Of a stretch of 6,226 nt of DNA, positions 1-5,797 are shown one piece after another. The number at the start of each line of letters is the position of its first letter. Position 1 is the stretch's first letter. A program made the translations under genes and the position numbers. Under the pieces are notes generated by a model. The model was not told the DNA's origin and ran no database searches. It saw nothing but the letters and a program-made list of their open reading frames with translations. Source of the DNA: Dehalococcoidales bacterium (lineage in GTDB: Bacteria; Chloroflexota; Dehalococcoidia; Dehalococcoidales; RBG-16-60-22); assembly GCA_030615475.1 (NCBI GenBank), contig JAUWZF010000073.1, forward strand, positions 1 to 6,226, read 5' to 3'.

Positions 1-2
1 AG

Positions 3-713
3 TCCTCACTGGACAGGAGCGTGCAGAAGGAAAGGATAACACAGCAGGACAGGGATGCCGTTCTGGCACGCATCAGGGGAACGACCGATACCGGGGACTT
101 CGGTGAATGCGACCTGGTAATCGAAGCCGCCGTCGAGAACCTGGACCTGAAGAAGAAGATATTCGGCGATATGGACAGGATCTGCCCGGAACGCACGATA
201 CTGGCCACCAATACCTCCTGCCTGCCCATCATGGACATGGCGGCGGCTACGCGACGACCGGACAGGGTGCTGGGAATGCACTTCTTCAATCCGGTGCCGG
301 CGATGAAACTGCTGGAGATAATCAGGACGACCGCCACCAGCGCGGCTACCCTCGAGACAGGCAAGAGCTTCGGCAAGTCCCTGGACAAGACAATTGTCAT
401 CGTTCAGGACTCGCCCGGCTTTATCGTCAACCGTCTCATGACGCCGCAGATTCTCAACGCCATCCGCATGGTAGAGTCCGGTATCGCCTCCGCTAAAGAC
501 ATCGATACCGCGATGGCCCTGGGCTTGAATTACCCGATGGGGCCGCTGGCCCTGGCCGACCTCATCGGACTGGACACGTTTCTCTTTATCGCCAATGGCA
601 TTTACGACAAGCTCCGTGACGAGCAGTACGCCGCGCCGACACTCCTGAAAGACATGGTGGCCGCCGGGCAGCTCGGGCGGAAAACAGGTAAGGGGTTTTA
701 CGAGTATACGTAG
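3..713 (+). CDS. 3-hydroxyacyl-CoA dehydrogenase (3-hydroxybutyryl-CoA dehydrogenase type), 5' truncated by window edge
   Basis: Catalyses NAD(P)-dependent oxidation of (S)-3-hydroxyacyl-CoA to 3-oxoacyl-CoA in beta-oxidation, or the reverse in butyrate-type pathways; cytosolic. The frame is open to the left edge (first full codon at 3), so a GTG at 21 is not the real start. Roughly the first 50 residues, including the GxGxxG NAD-binding loop, lie outside the window. Visible are the end of the Rossmann domain (DLVIEAAVE, then ATNTS with the substrate-binding Ser near 216), the HFFNP motif with catalytic His at 279-281, its partner Glu at 315-317 (LLEII), and GFIVNR with the conserved Asn at 429-431. 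The C-terminal helical domain follows (NYPMGPLALADLIGLD) and ends in the typical GRKTGKGFYEY. The visible length suits a single-domain protein of about 280 residues, not a fused FadB-type enzyme. A 189-bp gap holding a repeat separates it from the SDR gene. Family assignment is firm; chain-length preference cannot be read. Confidence 0.95.
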   Translation, partial: SSLDRSVQKERITQQDRDAVLARIRGTTDTGDFGECDLVIEAAVENLDLKKKIFGDMDRICPERTILATNTSCLPIMDMAAATRRPDRVLGMHFFNPVPAMKLLEIIRTTATSAATLETGKSFGKSLDKTIVIVQDSPGFIVNRLMTPQILNAIRMVESGIASAKDIDTAMALGLNYPMGPLALADLIGLDTFLFIANGIYDKLRDEQYAAPTLLKDMVAAGQLGRKTGKGFYEYT

Positions 714-723
714 AAGGGTGAAA

Positions 724-744
724 ACCATTCCCTGAGCGAGTGGT
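724..744 (+). other. weak stem-loop just after the dehydrogenase gene
   Basis: ACCATTC (724-730) can pair with GAGTGGT (738-744), one G-U pair included, around a 7-nt loop, starting 11 nt after the stop codon. No T-run follows, so it does not look like a standard intrinsic terminator; it may be chance or a 3'-end structure. The rest of 745-777 shows nothing recognisable. Confidence 0.2.
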
Positions 745-777
745 AAGGTAGAATAAGAGTGTTTAACAATAGCTTGG

Positions 778-854
778 TGTCATTCCCGCGCAGGCGGGAA
801 TCCAGCGGAGGGGGTAAGGCGGTCTGGATTCTCGGGTCAAGCCCGAGAATGACA
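778..854. repeat. palindromic two-hairpin intergenic repeat, copy 1
   Basis: A 77-bp element bounded by TGTCATTC (778-785) and its inverse GAATGACA (847-854). It holds two hairpins: 782-801 (8-bp stem ATTCCCGC, 4-nt loop) and 828-850 (9-bp stem ATTCTCGGG, 5-nt loop). Between them AATCCAG (799-805) and CTGGATT (824-830) form a further inverted pair around an 18-nt spacer (806-823). The first hairpin fits ATTCCC-N8-GGGAAT, the form known as dRS3 in Neisseria; that is a resemblance, not proof of descent. A second copy in reverse orientation is at 1670-1747. There is no room for a protein gene, so it would be a non-autonomous or REP/MITE-like element. No clear target-site duplication flanks it. 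Confidence 0.85.
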
Positions 855-878
855 TTATCAAATAGTCTCTAGTATTCT
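849..878 (+). promoter_or_regulatory. possible sigma-70 promoter for the SDR gene, -35 inside repeat copy 1
   Basis: ATGACA at 849-854 (5 of 6 to TTGACA) is the right end of the repeat. After 18 bp comes TATTCT at 873-878 (4 of 6 to TATAAT). Transcription would begin near 885, leaving a leader of about 18-20 nt with the ribosome site. The -10 is mediocre, and other AT-rich hexamers are nearby. The matching arrangement before the thiolase gene raises its credibility. Confidence 0.35.
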
Positions 879-893
879 ATCTGTAACTATTAA

Positions 894-908
894 AGGAGAA
901 CGATGATG
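894..908 (+). promoter_or_regulatory. ribosome binding site with two adjacent ATG codons
   Basis: AGGAG at 894-898 is followed by consecutive ATG codons at 903 and 906. Spacing is 4 nt to the first and 7 nt to the second. The second is nearer the usual optimum and equals the 7-nt spacing before the thiolase gene, so the protein may really start one residue later. Confidence 0.6.
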
Positions 909-1664
909 AGTATCGAAGGGAAAGTGGCCCTGGTCACGGGCGGCTCCGGCGGACTGGGGAGGGTGCATTGCCTGTCCCTCGCCAGAGCCGGCTGTAACGT
1001 TGCCGTTGTCGGTCACAGCCACATTGAGAAAGCGGAAGCCGTAGCTATGGAAATCAAGGCTATGGGGAAGCAGGCGCTGGCGGTGGCGATGGATGTCGCC
1101 AACCTGGATGAGGTTGAAGTCGCCATCAGTAAGGTGGAGAAAGCGCTGGGGCCGGTCGATATCCTTGTCAATAACGCCGCCAGCGGCATCGTGCGCGCGG
1201 TGACCATCGCCAAGATGAAAATCCAGGACTGGGCAAAGGATTTAAGCGTCAACCTGACCGGCCCGTTCAATACCATCAAGTGCTGCCTGCCGGGCATGCT
1301 GGAGCGGGGCTGGGGACGCATTATCAACATCTCCTCCATTGCCGGCACCATGGGCGGCGCCGGCCAGTGCAGCTACGCCACGACCAAGGCCGGACTTATC
1401 GGTCTTACCAAGACGGTGGCGCTGGAGGGGGCCCGCAAGGGCGTCACCTGCAATGCCATCGTGCTCGGGGTATTCGACGGAGGCAGCTGGCACGAGGTAG
1501 CCCCGGAATTCCAGGAGCGCATCGTCAAGCGCATGGCCATGCGCCGAACCGGCACCCCGCAGGAACTCAGCAACGTACTCCTTTTCCTGGCTTCCGAGGA
1601 ATCGAGCTATGTCACCGGTGAAGCCATCGAGGTCAGCGGCGGCGCCAGCCTGTTTACTTTTTGA
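903..1664 (+). CDS. short-chain dehydrogenase/reductase, FabG/PhaB-like 3-oxoacyl reductase
   Basis: Classical SDR of 253 residues, the usual length. Likely interconverts a 3-oxoacyl and a 3-hydroxyacyl thioester with NAD(P)H in the cytosol. The cofactor motif TGGSGGLG is at residues 12-19, the adenine-pocket Asp at 64, and NNA at 90-92. The catalytic tetrad is complete: Asn117, Ser145, Tyr158, Lys162 (YATTK). No acidic residue is evident at the end of the second strand (VAVVGHSH), which is compatible with NADP(H) but not proof. Oddly, the PG motif that usually follows the sixth strand (NxIxPG) reads NAIVLG here, so the substrate-lid start is altered. The C-terminus SGGASLFTF lacks the typical DGG form. 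A neighbouring HAD-type dehydrogenase and thiolase support acyl-CoA substrates; SDR substrates are hard to predict, so another alcohol or ketone is possible. It may have its own repeat-borne promoter. Confidence 0.9.
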   Translation: MMSIEGKVALVTGGSGGLGRVHCLSLARAGCNVAVVGHSHIEKAEAVAMEIKAMGKQALAVAMDVANLDEVEVAISKVEKALGPVDILVNNAASGIVRAVTIAKMKIQDWAKDLSVNLTGPFNTIKCCLPGMLERGWGRIINISSIAGTMGGAGQCSYATTKAGLIGLTKTVALEGARKGVTCNAIVLGVFDGGSWHEVAPEFQERIVKRMAMRRTGTPQELSNVLLFLASEESSYVTGEAIEVSGGASLFTF

Positions 1665-1669
1665 TGCAG

Positions 1670-1747
1670 TCTGTCATTCTGGCGAAGGCCAGAATCCAGA
1701 CCTCTCTATCCCCGCCGCTGGATTCCAGCTTCCGCTGGAATGACAGA
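1670..1747. repeat. palindromic two-hairpin intergenic repeat, copy 2 (inverted relative to copy 1)
   Basis: The element is bounded by 10-bp perfect inverted ends, TCTGTCATTC and GAATGACAGA, beginning 5 nt after the SDR stop codon. Hairpins are at 1676-1695 (stem ATTCTGGC, loop GAAG) and 1722-1741 (stem ATTCCAGC, loop TTCC), each 20 bp. AATCCAG (1693-1699) and CTGGATT (1718-1724) flank an 18-nt spacer (1700-1717). That spacer matches the reverse complement of the copy 1 spacer at 13 of 18 positions, which shows the opposite orientation. The element fills most of the 129-bp gap between SDR and thiolase, and any read-through transcript would carry both hairpins. Confidence 0.85.
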
Positions 1748-1769
1748 ATGAAAAAATAGAGAATATAAT
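1740..1769 (+). promoter_or_regulatory. possible sigma-70 promoter for the thiolase gene, -35 inside repeat copy 2
   Basis: ATGACA at 1740-1745 (the right end of the repeat, 5 of 6 to TTGACA) lies 18 bp before a perfect TATAAT at 1764-1769. The predicted start is near 1776. AAAGGAG at 1780-1786 then sits 7 nt before the ATG at 1794, giving a very short leader. Confidence 0.5.
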
Positions 1770-1793
1770 AAACGGAACGAAAGGAGCAAATAC

Positions 1794-3065
1794 ATGAGTG
1801 AAGCTGTCATTGTCAGTGGTGTCAGAACAGCGATAGGTAATTACGGAGGTTCCCTGCAGGACGTACCGGCGGTAAAGCTGGGCAGCATCGTCATCGAGGC
1901 AGCTCTTAAGAAAGCGGGCCTGAGACCGAAGGGAGACGCCAGCACCGCACCCGAAGCGCTCAAGGACGAGGGAATTATCGAACTTGAGAAGAAATATGAT
2001 AACTGGGACGATTCTCTCCAGGAAGTCCTGGTGGACGAAGTTATCATGGGGAACGTCATCCAGGCAGGTCAGGGGCAGAACCCCGCCCGCCAGGCAGCCA
2101 TCTATGCCGGCGTCCCCAAGGAAGTTAACGCCTTCACGGTTAACAAGATTTGTGCCTCCGGCATGAAAGCGGTAGCCCTGGCCGCCCAGGCCATCAAGAC
2201 CGGCGATGCCGAGGTTATCGTGGCCGGCGGTATCGAAAACATGAGCGCCGTCCCCTACTACGTCCCCAGGATGCGGTGGGGGGCCAGGATGTTCAACGCC
2301 GAGATGGTCGACGGCATGGTCCACGACGGGCTCTGGGAGATATTCTACAACTACCACATGGGCGTGACCTCGGAGAACATCGCCGAGAAATTCGGTATCT
2401 CCAGAGAGGAGCAGGACAAATTCGCCCTGGAAAGCAATAACCGCGCCCTGGCGGCTACCAAGAACGGCATCTTCAAGGAAGAGATAGTGCCGGTGGAGAT
2501 TAAGGTCAAGCGCGAGACCAGGATGTTCGATATCGACGAGCACCCCAGGGAGACCTCGATGGAGCTCCTGGGCAAGCTGCCGACGGTGTTTAAAGCGGAC
2601 GGCGGCGTCACCGCCGGTAACGCTTCGGCCATCACCGATGCCGGAGCCGCCCTGGTAGTGATGTCGGCGGAGAAAGCCAGGGAACTCGGCCTGAAGCCGA
2701 TGGCGACCATCCGCGCCTGTGCTTCCGGCGGCGTCGACCCGGCTTACATGGGCCTGGGCGTCGTGCCGGCCACCAAGAAAGCACTCAAGCTGGCCGGACT
2801 CACCCTGAAAGATATCGACTACATCGAACTGAACGAAGCCTTCGCCTCACAGTCGATAGGCTGCATCAAAGAGTTGGATTTCGACATGAGCAAGACGAAC
2901 CTCCACGGCGGCGGGATATCGCTGGGGCACCCCATCGGCTGCACCGGTGCCAGGATTCTGGTAACGCTCGCCCACGAGATGGCGCGGCGAGACCTTCAGC
3001 TCGGCCTGGCGACACTATGCATCGGCGGCGGTCAGGGTATGGCGACTATTATCGAGAGGAAGTAA
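1794..3065 (+). CDS. acetyl-CoA acetyltransferase (thiolase) with an insertion near the N-terminus
   Basis: Thiolase-superfamily enzyme, 423 residues. Condenses two acetyl-CoA to acetoacetyl-CoA or cleaves 3-oxoacyl-CoA; cytosolic tetramer in the family. Visible: N-terminal [17 protein letters not shown], nucleophilic Cys120 in [11 protein letters not shown], the CoA-binding loop region ([21 protein letters not shown], 188-208), [23 protein letters not shown] at 347-351, catalytic His379 in [14 protein letters not shown], and acid/base Cys409 in CIGGGQG. All active-site residues are present. Against the roughly 393-residue E. coli AtoB type, as remembered, there is an extra segment of about 32 residues (about 46-78, DNA 1929-2027). 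It is rich in charged residues and lies between the first helix (AALKKAGL) and the strand VDEVIMGNV. The reading frame is clean through it, so it is a real in-frame insertion. A strong AAAGGAG supports the start. It fits the pathway of the two upstream genes. Confidence 0.95.
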   Translation: MSEAVIVSGVRTAIGNYGGSLQDVPAVKLGSIVIEAALKKAGLRPKGDASTAPEALKDEGIIELEKKYDNWDDSLQEVLVDEVIMGNVIQAGQGQNPARQAAIYAGVPKEVNAFTVNKICASGMKAVALAAQAIKTGDAEVIVAGGIENMSAVPYYVPRMRWGARMFNAEMVDGMVHDGLWEIFYNYHMGVTSENIAEKFGISREEQDKFALESNNRALAATKNGIFKEEIVPVEIKVKRETRMFDIDEHPRETSMELLGKLPTVFKADGGVTAGNASAITDAGAALVVMSAEKARELGLKPMATIRACASGGVDPAYMGLGVVPATKKALKLAGLTLKDIDYIELNEAFASQSIGCIKELDFDMSKTNLHGGGISLGHPIGCTGARILVTLAHEMARRDLQLGLATLCIGGGQGMATIIERK

Positions 3066-3067
3066 GA

Positions 3068-3241
3068 CTATCCCCGTTTTTCGTACTCGGGGCACCAGGT
3101 GGCGCTGGGGCGTGCTGGATTACGGCAGGCCCCGCGCCAGTTCCATTTGCAGTTATCGCAGAGAATAACATTCATCCCCAGCCACTTTTTCACTTTGAGG
3201 GTAAACCTGTCTTTCCAGCCGGGACCTGTCTTAGATTTCAT
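3068..3241 (-). CDS. small four-cysteine, tryptophan-rich protein of unknown function
   Basis: A 57-residue reading frame on the minus strand, ATG at 3241-3239 and TAG at 3070-3068. AAGGA (3252-3248) lies 6 nt before the ATG, a convincing ribosome site. The N-terminal third is basic (MKSKTGPGWKDRFTLKVKKW). The second half carries Cys28, Cys31, Cys39 and Cys50 in the spacing C-x2-C-x7-C-x10-C, with CDNCKWNWRGAC, an RP pair, then WCPEY and a basic end. The pattern suggests a small metal-binding knuckle, zinc or possibly iron, but no family is recognised and no function is claimed. There is no signal peptide or membrane helix, so it is probably cytosolic. It converges on the thiolase gene with only 2 bp between stop codons, and diverges from corA. 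No convincing promoter was found for it; GC-rich coding and the regular Cys pattern argue against chance. Confidence 0.7.
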   Translation of the reverse strand: MKSKTGPGWKDRFTLKVKKWLGMNVILCDNCKWNWRGACRNPARPSATWCPEYEKRG

Positions 3242-3302
3242 GTTCAGTCCTTCTCGATTCTAAGTTTAGTTTAACAAACATGGTGCTATCGGGCAATAAT
3301 TG

Positions 3303-3337
3303 TGCTAAAATACAGTAAAGCTCTCGACTTAAGGGGA
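3303..3337 (+). promoter_or_regulatory. probable extended -10 promoter and ribosome site of the corA operon
   Basis: TGCTAAAAT (3303-3311) fits the extended -10 form TGnTATAAT with one mismatch, in a locally AT-rich stretch. No good -35 lies at normal spacing, as is usual for extended -10 promoters. Transcription would begin near 3318. AAGGGGA (3331-3337) stands 8 nt before the ATG at 3346. The gap 3242-3345 between the divergent genes shows no other recognisable element. Confidence 0.4.
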
Positions 3338-3345
3338 AGTCAGTC

Positions 3346-4344
3346 ATGGCTAGAATAACGGCCAGGAAAAAAGGGGCAGACAGGAAAAAGGGGATAAAAG
3401 AGCAACAGGTACAGGAAGTGCCCCTGCACATCGAGACGGTTAAGTGGGGCGATTTGACCTGGGTAAATATTCAACCCCCGACCGAGCGGGAGATAGAATA
3501 CCTGGAAGAAACCTACCATTTCCATCCTCTGGACCTGGATGACTGCCTCAGTCGCAAGCAGATTCCCAAGGTGGATGAATATCCGGAGTACCTGTTCGTC
3601 ATCTTCCACCTGCCGGTTTTCGATAAAGAAACGAGGGTTACCACCAAGCGGCAGTGGTCGGCATTTGTCGGCGAGAACTTCCTCGTTACGCTCCATACCG
3701 GGGAACTGAGAACACTGACAGCACTTTTCCGCGACTGTCAGGCTAACGAGGATTCCCGCGAAGAGTATTTCAGCAATGGCTCCGGTTACCTGCTCTACAG
3801 GATACTCGACCGCTCCATCGACTCCTATTTCCCCGTCCTGGATAAAATCCTCAGCCTCATGGAAGACATGGAGGACAGCGTCTTCGACGAGGACGTCGCG
3901 ACGGCTAAAGAGCTGAGTGTATTACGGCGGGATATCATCGCCCAGCGGCGCGTGATGTTCCCCACACGCACGCTCTTCATGTCTCTGGAGAGAAGGCTGA
4001 AAAGATTTACCAAAGTGGACCTGACCGTCTATTTCGGCGACCTTATGGACCACATGAACAAGATATGCGAGACCCTGGATGAATTAAAAGAGGTCATAGA
4101 AGTATTTAAAGATACGGACTATACCCTGGCTACCTATCGCATCAATCGGGTCACGCGTCTTTTGACCATCTTTTCCACAATTGTCCTGCCCTTCTTAATA
4201 GTTTCCAGCCTTTACGGGATGAACGTCACACTACCCGGTGGACTGGAAAGGGGAAGTGTACAATCATTCCTTATATTGTTGCTGGTAATGTTGCTTATTG
4301 CCGGCAGCATGCTCTTCTTCTTCCGCCGCCGCCGCTGGATTTAG
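3346..4344 (+). CDS. corA: CorA-family magnesium/divalent cation transporter
   Basis: Inner-membrane channel of 332 residues, normal for the family (Thermotoga CorA is about 350). Family members form pentamers that carry Mg2+, or Co2+/Ni2+ in some branches. A basic N-terminal tail (about 1-20, ARKKGADRKKG) precedes the cytosolic alpha/beta domain (about 25-125). A long, charged helical stalk follows (about 145-270). The first membrane helix (about 272-290) ends in the signature YGMN at 290-293, the pore selectivity motif. A short outer loop (about 294-305) and the second membrane helix (about 306-326) lead to the basic cytosolic end FFFRRRRWI, matching the basic ring of CorA C-termini. The outer loop VTLPGGLERGSVQS lacks the common MPEL sequence. 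It is the first gene of a tight operon; 3 nt separate its stop from the next ATG. Metal preference cannot be told from sequence. Confidence 0.95.
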   Translation: MARITARKKGADRKKGIKEQQVQEVPLHIETVKWGDLTWVNIQPPTEREIEYLEETYHFHPLDLDDCLSRKQIPKVDEYPEYLFVIFHLPVFDKETRVTTKRQWSAFVGENFLVTLHTGELRTLTALFRDCQANEDSREEYFSNGSGYLLYRILDRSIDSYFPVLDKILSLMEDMEDSVFDEDVATAKELSVLRRDIIAQRRVMFPTRTLFMSLERRLKRFTKVDLTVYFGDLMDHMNKICETLDELKEVIEVFKDTDYTLATYRINRVTRLLTIFSTIVLPFLIVSSLYGMNVTLPGGLERGSVQSFLILLLVMLLIAGSMLFFFRRRRWI

Positions 4345-4347
4345 GAA

Positions 4348-5025
4348 ATGAATATCTCATACCGCCTGGTGATAATCATCGCCGTTTTTATCACCTGTCT
4401 TATCACCGCCAATATCATTGCCGTTAAAGTAATCAGCCTCGGCCCGTTTACCCTGCCGGCGGCCATTTTCGTTTTTCCGCTGAGCTACATCTTCGGCGAT
4501 GTTCTTACCGAGGTCTACGGCTACCGCGTGGCGAGGAGGGTTATCTGGCTCGGCTTCATCTGCAACCTGATTTTCGTCTTCTTCGCCTGGGTGGGGCAAA
4601 TTCTTCCTTCGGCTGACTTCTGGGAGGGGCAGGAAGCTTATAAGAACATCCTGGGCTACACGCCGCGGCTGCTGGCCGCCTCATTCCTCGGTTACCTGGT
4701 CGGGGAGTTCGTCAATTCCGCTATCCTGGCCAGGATGAAAATACTGACCAGAGGCCGCTGGTTGTGGAGTCGGACCATCGGCTCGACGATAATCGGGCAG
4801 GGACTGGATACCTCCATATTCATTACCCTGGCCTACATCGGAACGGGTGCTTCCGTGCCGACAATGATACTGCACCACTGGTTCGCCAAGGTAGTCATCG
4901 AGGCTGTATGCACCCCGGGCACCTACGCCATCGTCAACCGGCTGAAAACTAAGGAAGGCATTGACACCTACGATTACGAGACCAAATACAATCCTTTTAG
5001 AATATCGGAAAAGGGGCAATCGTAA
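4348..5025 (+). CDS. yhhQ: YhhQ/VUT-family queuosine precursor transporter
   Basis: Integral inner-membrane protein of 225 residues in the Vut_1/COG1738 family. E. coli YhhQ imports the queuosine precursors preQ0 and preQ1, used to modify the wobble base of GUN tRNAs. About six hydrophobic segments are visible (approximately 5-27, 35-52, 66-86, 107-129, 145-168, 173-197). Family hallmarks are TANIIAVKVI near 20-29, the conserved FPLSYIFGDVLTEVYGYR (43-60), and RTIGSTIIGQGLDTSIF (142-158) with its conserved polar residues inside a membrane helix. The C-terminal tail (about 200-225) is hydrophilic. AGGA at 4343-4346 overlaps the corA stop and sits only 1 nt from the ATG, so initiation probably depends on coupling to corA translation. 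Whether this protein carries preQ0, preQ1 or queuine is not readable; no other queuosine gene is in the window. Confidence 0.88.
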   Translation: MNISYRLVIIIAVFITCLITANIIAVKVISLGPFTLPAAIFVFPLSYIFGDVLTEVYGYRVARRVIWLGFICNLIFVFFAWVGQILPSADFWEGQEAYKNILGYTPRLLAASFLGYLVGEFVNSAILARMKILTRGRWLWSRTIGSTIIGQGLDTSIFITLAYIGTGASVPTMILHHWFAKVVIEAVCTPGTYAIVNRLKTKEGIDTYDYETKYNPFRISEKGQS

Positions 5026-5795
5026 TGAAAGTTCAGATTCTCGGCGCGCACAACATAGAATCGCAGGACACCCGGTGTATCAGCCTGATAATCGATGATG
5101 TCCTGGCGATAGATGCCGGCGCCCTTACCTCCAGCCTGTCCTTCGCGGCGCAGCAAAAGCTCAAGGCCGTCCTGCTCACCCACCAGCATTACGACCATAT
5201 CAGGGACATACCGGCCCTGGGCATGAATTTCTATCTGCACGAGAATACTGTAGATATCTACTCCACCCGGCCCGTCCACGAAGCCCTGTCGGCTCACCTG
5301 CTGAACGATAACCTCTACCCCAATTTCATGGATAAGCCCCCGGAAAAACCGGCGATACGGTTCAACATGGTGGAACCCGGCAGGATGGAGTCAGTCGCCG
5401 GATATACCGTATTGCCGGTGACTGTGAACCACGCCGTACCTACCGTCGGCTATGAAGTCACTTCTCCCGACGGTAAAAAGGTATTCTATACGTCAGATAC
5501 CGGACCGGGCCTGGACGAATGCTGGCGTCAGGTATCGCCTGACCTGCTTATCATTGAGGTTACTGCGCTCAACAAGTATGATGAGTTCGCCCGTGAATCG
5601 GGTCACCTCACCCCGGCCCTGCTCCAGCCGGAGCTGGAGAGCTTCCGAAAACTAAAAGGCTACCTGCCCCAGGTAGTCACGGTGCACATGAACCCCCTGG
5701 ATGAGAAGGGAATCGCTGAAGAAATCGCCGTGGTAGACAGGGCGTTGAATACGAAAATCCGACTCGGCCACGAAGGAATGCATATAGAGTTGTAA
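5025..5795 (+). CDS. metallo-beta-lactamase-fold hydrolase, class II phosphodiesterase / RNase Z-like
   Basis: A 256-residue single-domain cytosolic hydrolase with a two-metal site. The signature THQHYDH is at 52-58 (His53, His55, Asp57, His58). Further probable ligands are His136 (VNHAVPTVGYE), Asp158 (YTSDTGPG) and His221 (VTVHMNP). SGHLTP with His194 resembles the catalytic or substrate His region of RNase Z and class II cyclic-nucleotide phosphodiesterases, and this places it nearer to them than to beta-lactamases or glyoxalases. It lacks the long exosite arm of true RNase Z, so tRNA 3'-processing is not assumed; a phosphodiester substrate is the best guess. The ATG at 5025 overlaps the yhhQ stop by one base (TAATG), with AAGGGG at 5011-5016, 8 nt upstream, so the two are translationally coupled. 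Confidence 0.85.
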   Translation: MKVQILGAHNIESQDTRCISLIIDDVLAIDAGALTSSLSFAAQQKLKAVLLTHQHYDHIRDIPALGMNFYLHENTVDIYSTRPVHEALSAHLLNDNLYPNFMDKPPEKPAIRFNMVEPGRMESVAGYTVLPVTVNHAVPTVGYEVTSPDGKKVFYTSDTGPGLDECWRQVSPDLLIIEVTALNKYDEFARESGHLTPALLQPELESFRKLKGYLPQVVTVHMNPLDEKGIAEEIAVVDRALNTKIRLGHEGMHIEL

Positions 5796-5797
5796 AG

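Noticed and set aside
21..23. GTG as a start codon of the first dehydrogenase
   Set aside because: The frame stays open to the window edge, upstream codons continue the expected sequence (LDRSVQKERIT), and a start here would remove the NAD-binding loop.
6..728. Long open frame on the minus strand opposite the first dehydrogenase
   Set aside because: It is fully antisense to a gene with clear family motifs; its translation is rich in Arg, Gly and His with no recognisable domain, as expected for a shadow frame in GC-rich coding DNA.
778..1747. Repeat copies as part of a CRISPR array
   Set aside because: There are only two copies nearly 900 bp apart with a gene between them, in opposite orientation, and no cas genes are present.
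1674..2543. 289-codon open frame on the minus strand opposite the thiolase start
   Set aside because: It is antisense to the conserved thiolase core and runs through the repeat at 1670-1747; no domain or ribosome site supports it.
3072..3092. CCCCG...CGGGG inverted repeat just after the thiolase as a terminator
   Set aside because: The stem is only 5 bp with an 11-nt loop, no T-run follows, and it lies within the coding sequence of the small minus-strand gene.
3017..3274. Plus-strand open frame spanning the thiolase end and the following gap
   Set aside because: It begins inside the thiolase gene in another frame, and its remainder is antisense to the four-cysteine small gene, which has a better start signal and a meaningful Cys pattern.
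3257..3296. Minus-strand promoter for the small gene (TAGAAT, TAAACT, TTGCCC hexamers)
   Set aside because: TAGAAT would start transcription within the ribosome site, and the other hexamers are at unsuitable spacing; no pair is convincing.
4345..4347. A preQ1-type riboswitch before the queuosine-precursor transporter
   Set aside because: Only 3 nt separate corA from yhhQ, and the corA leader from about 3318 to 3345 is too short for an aptamer.
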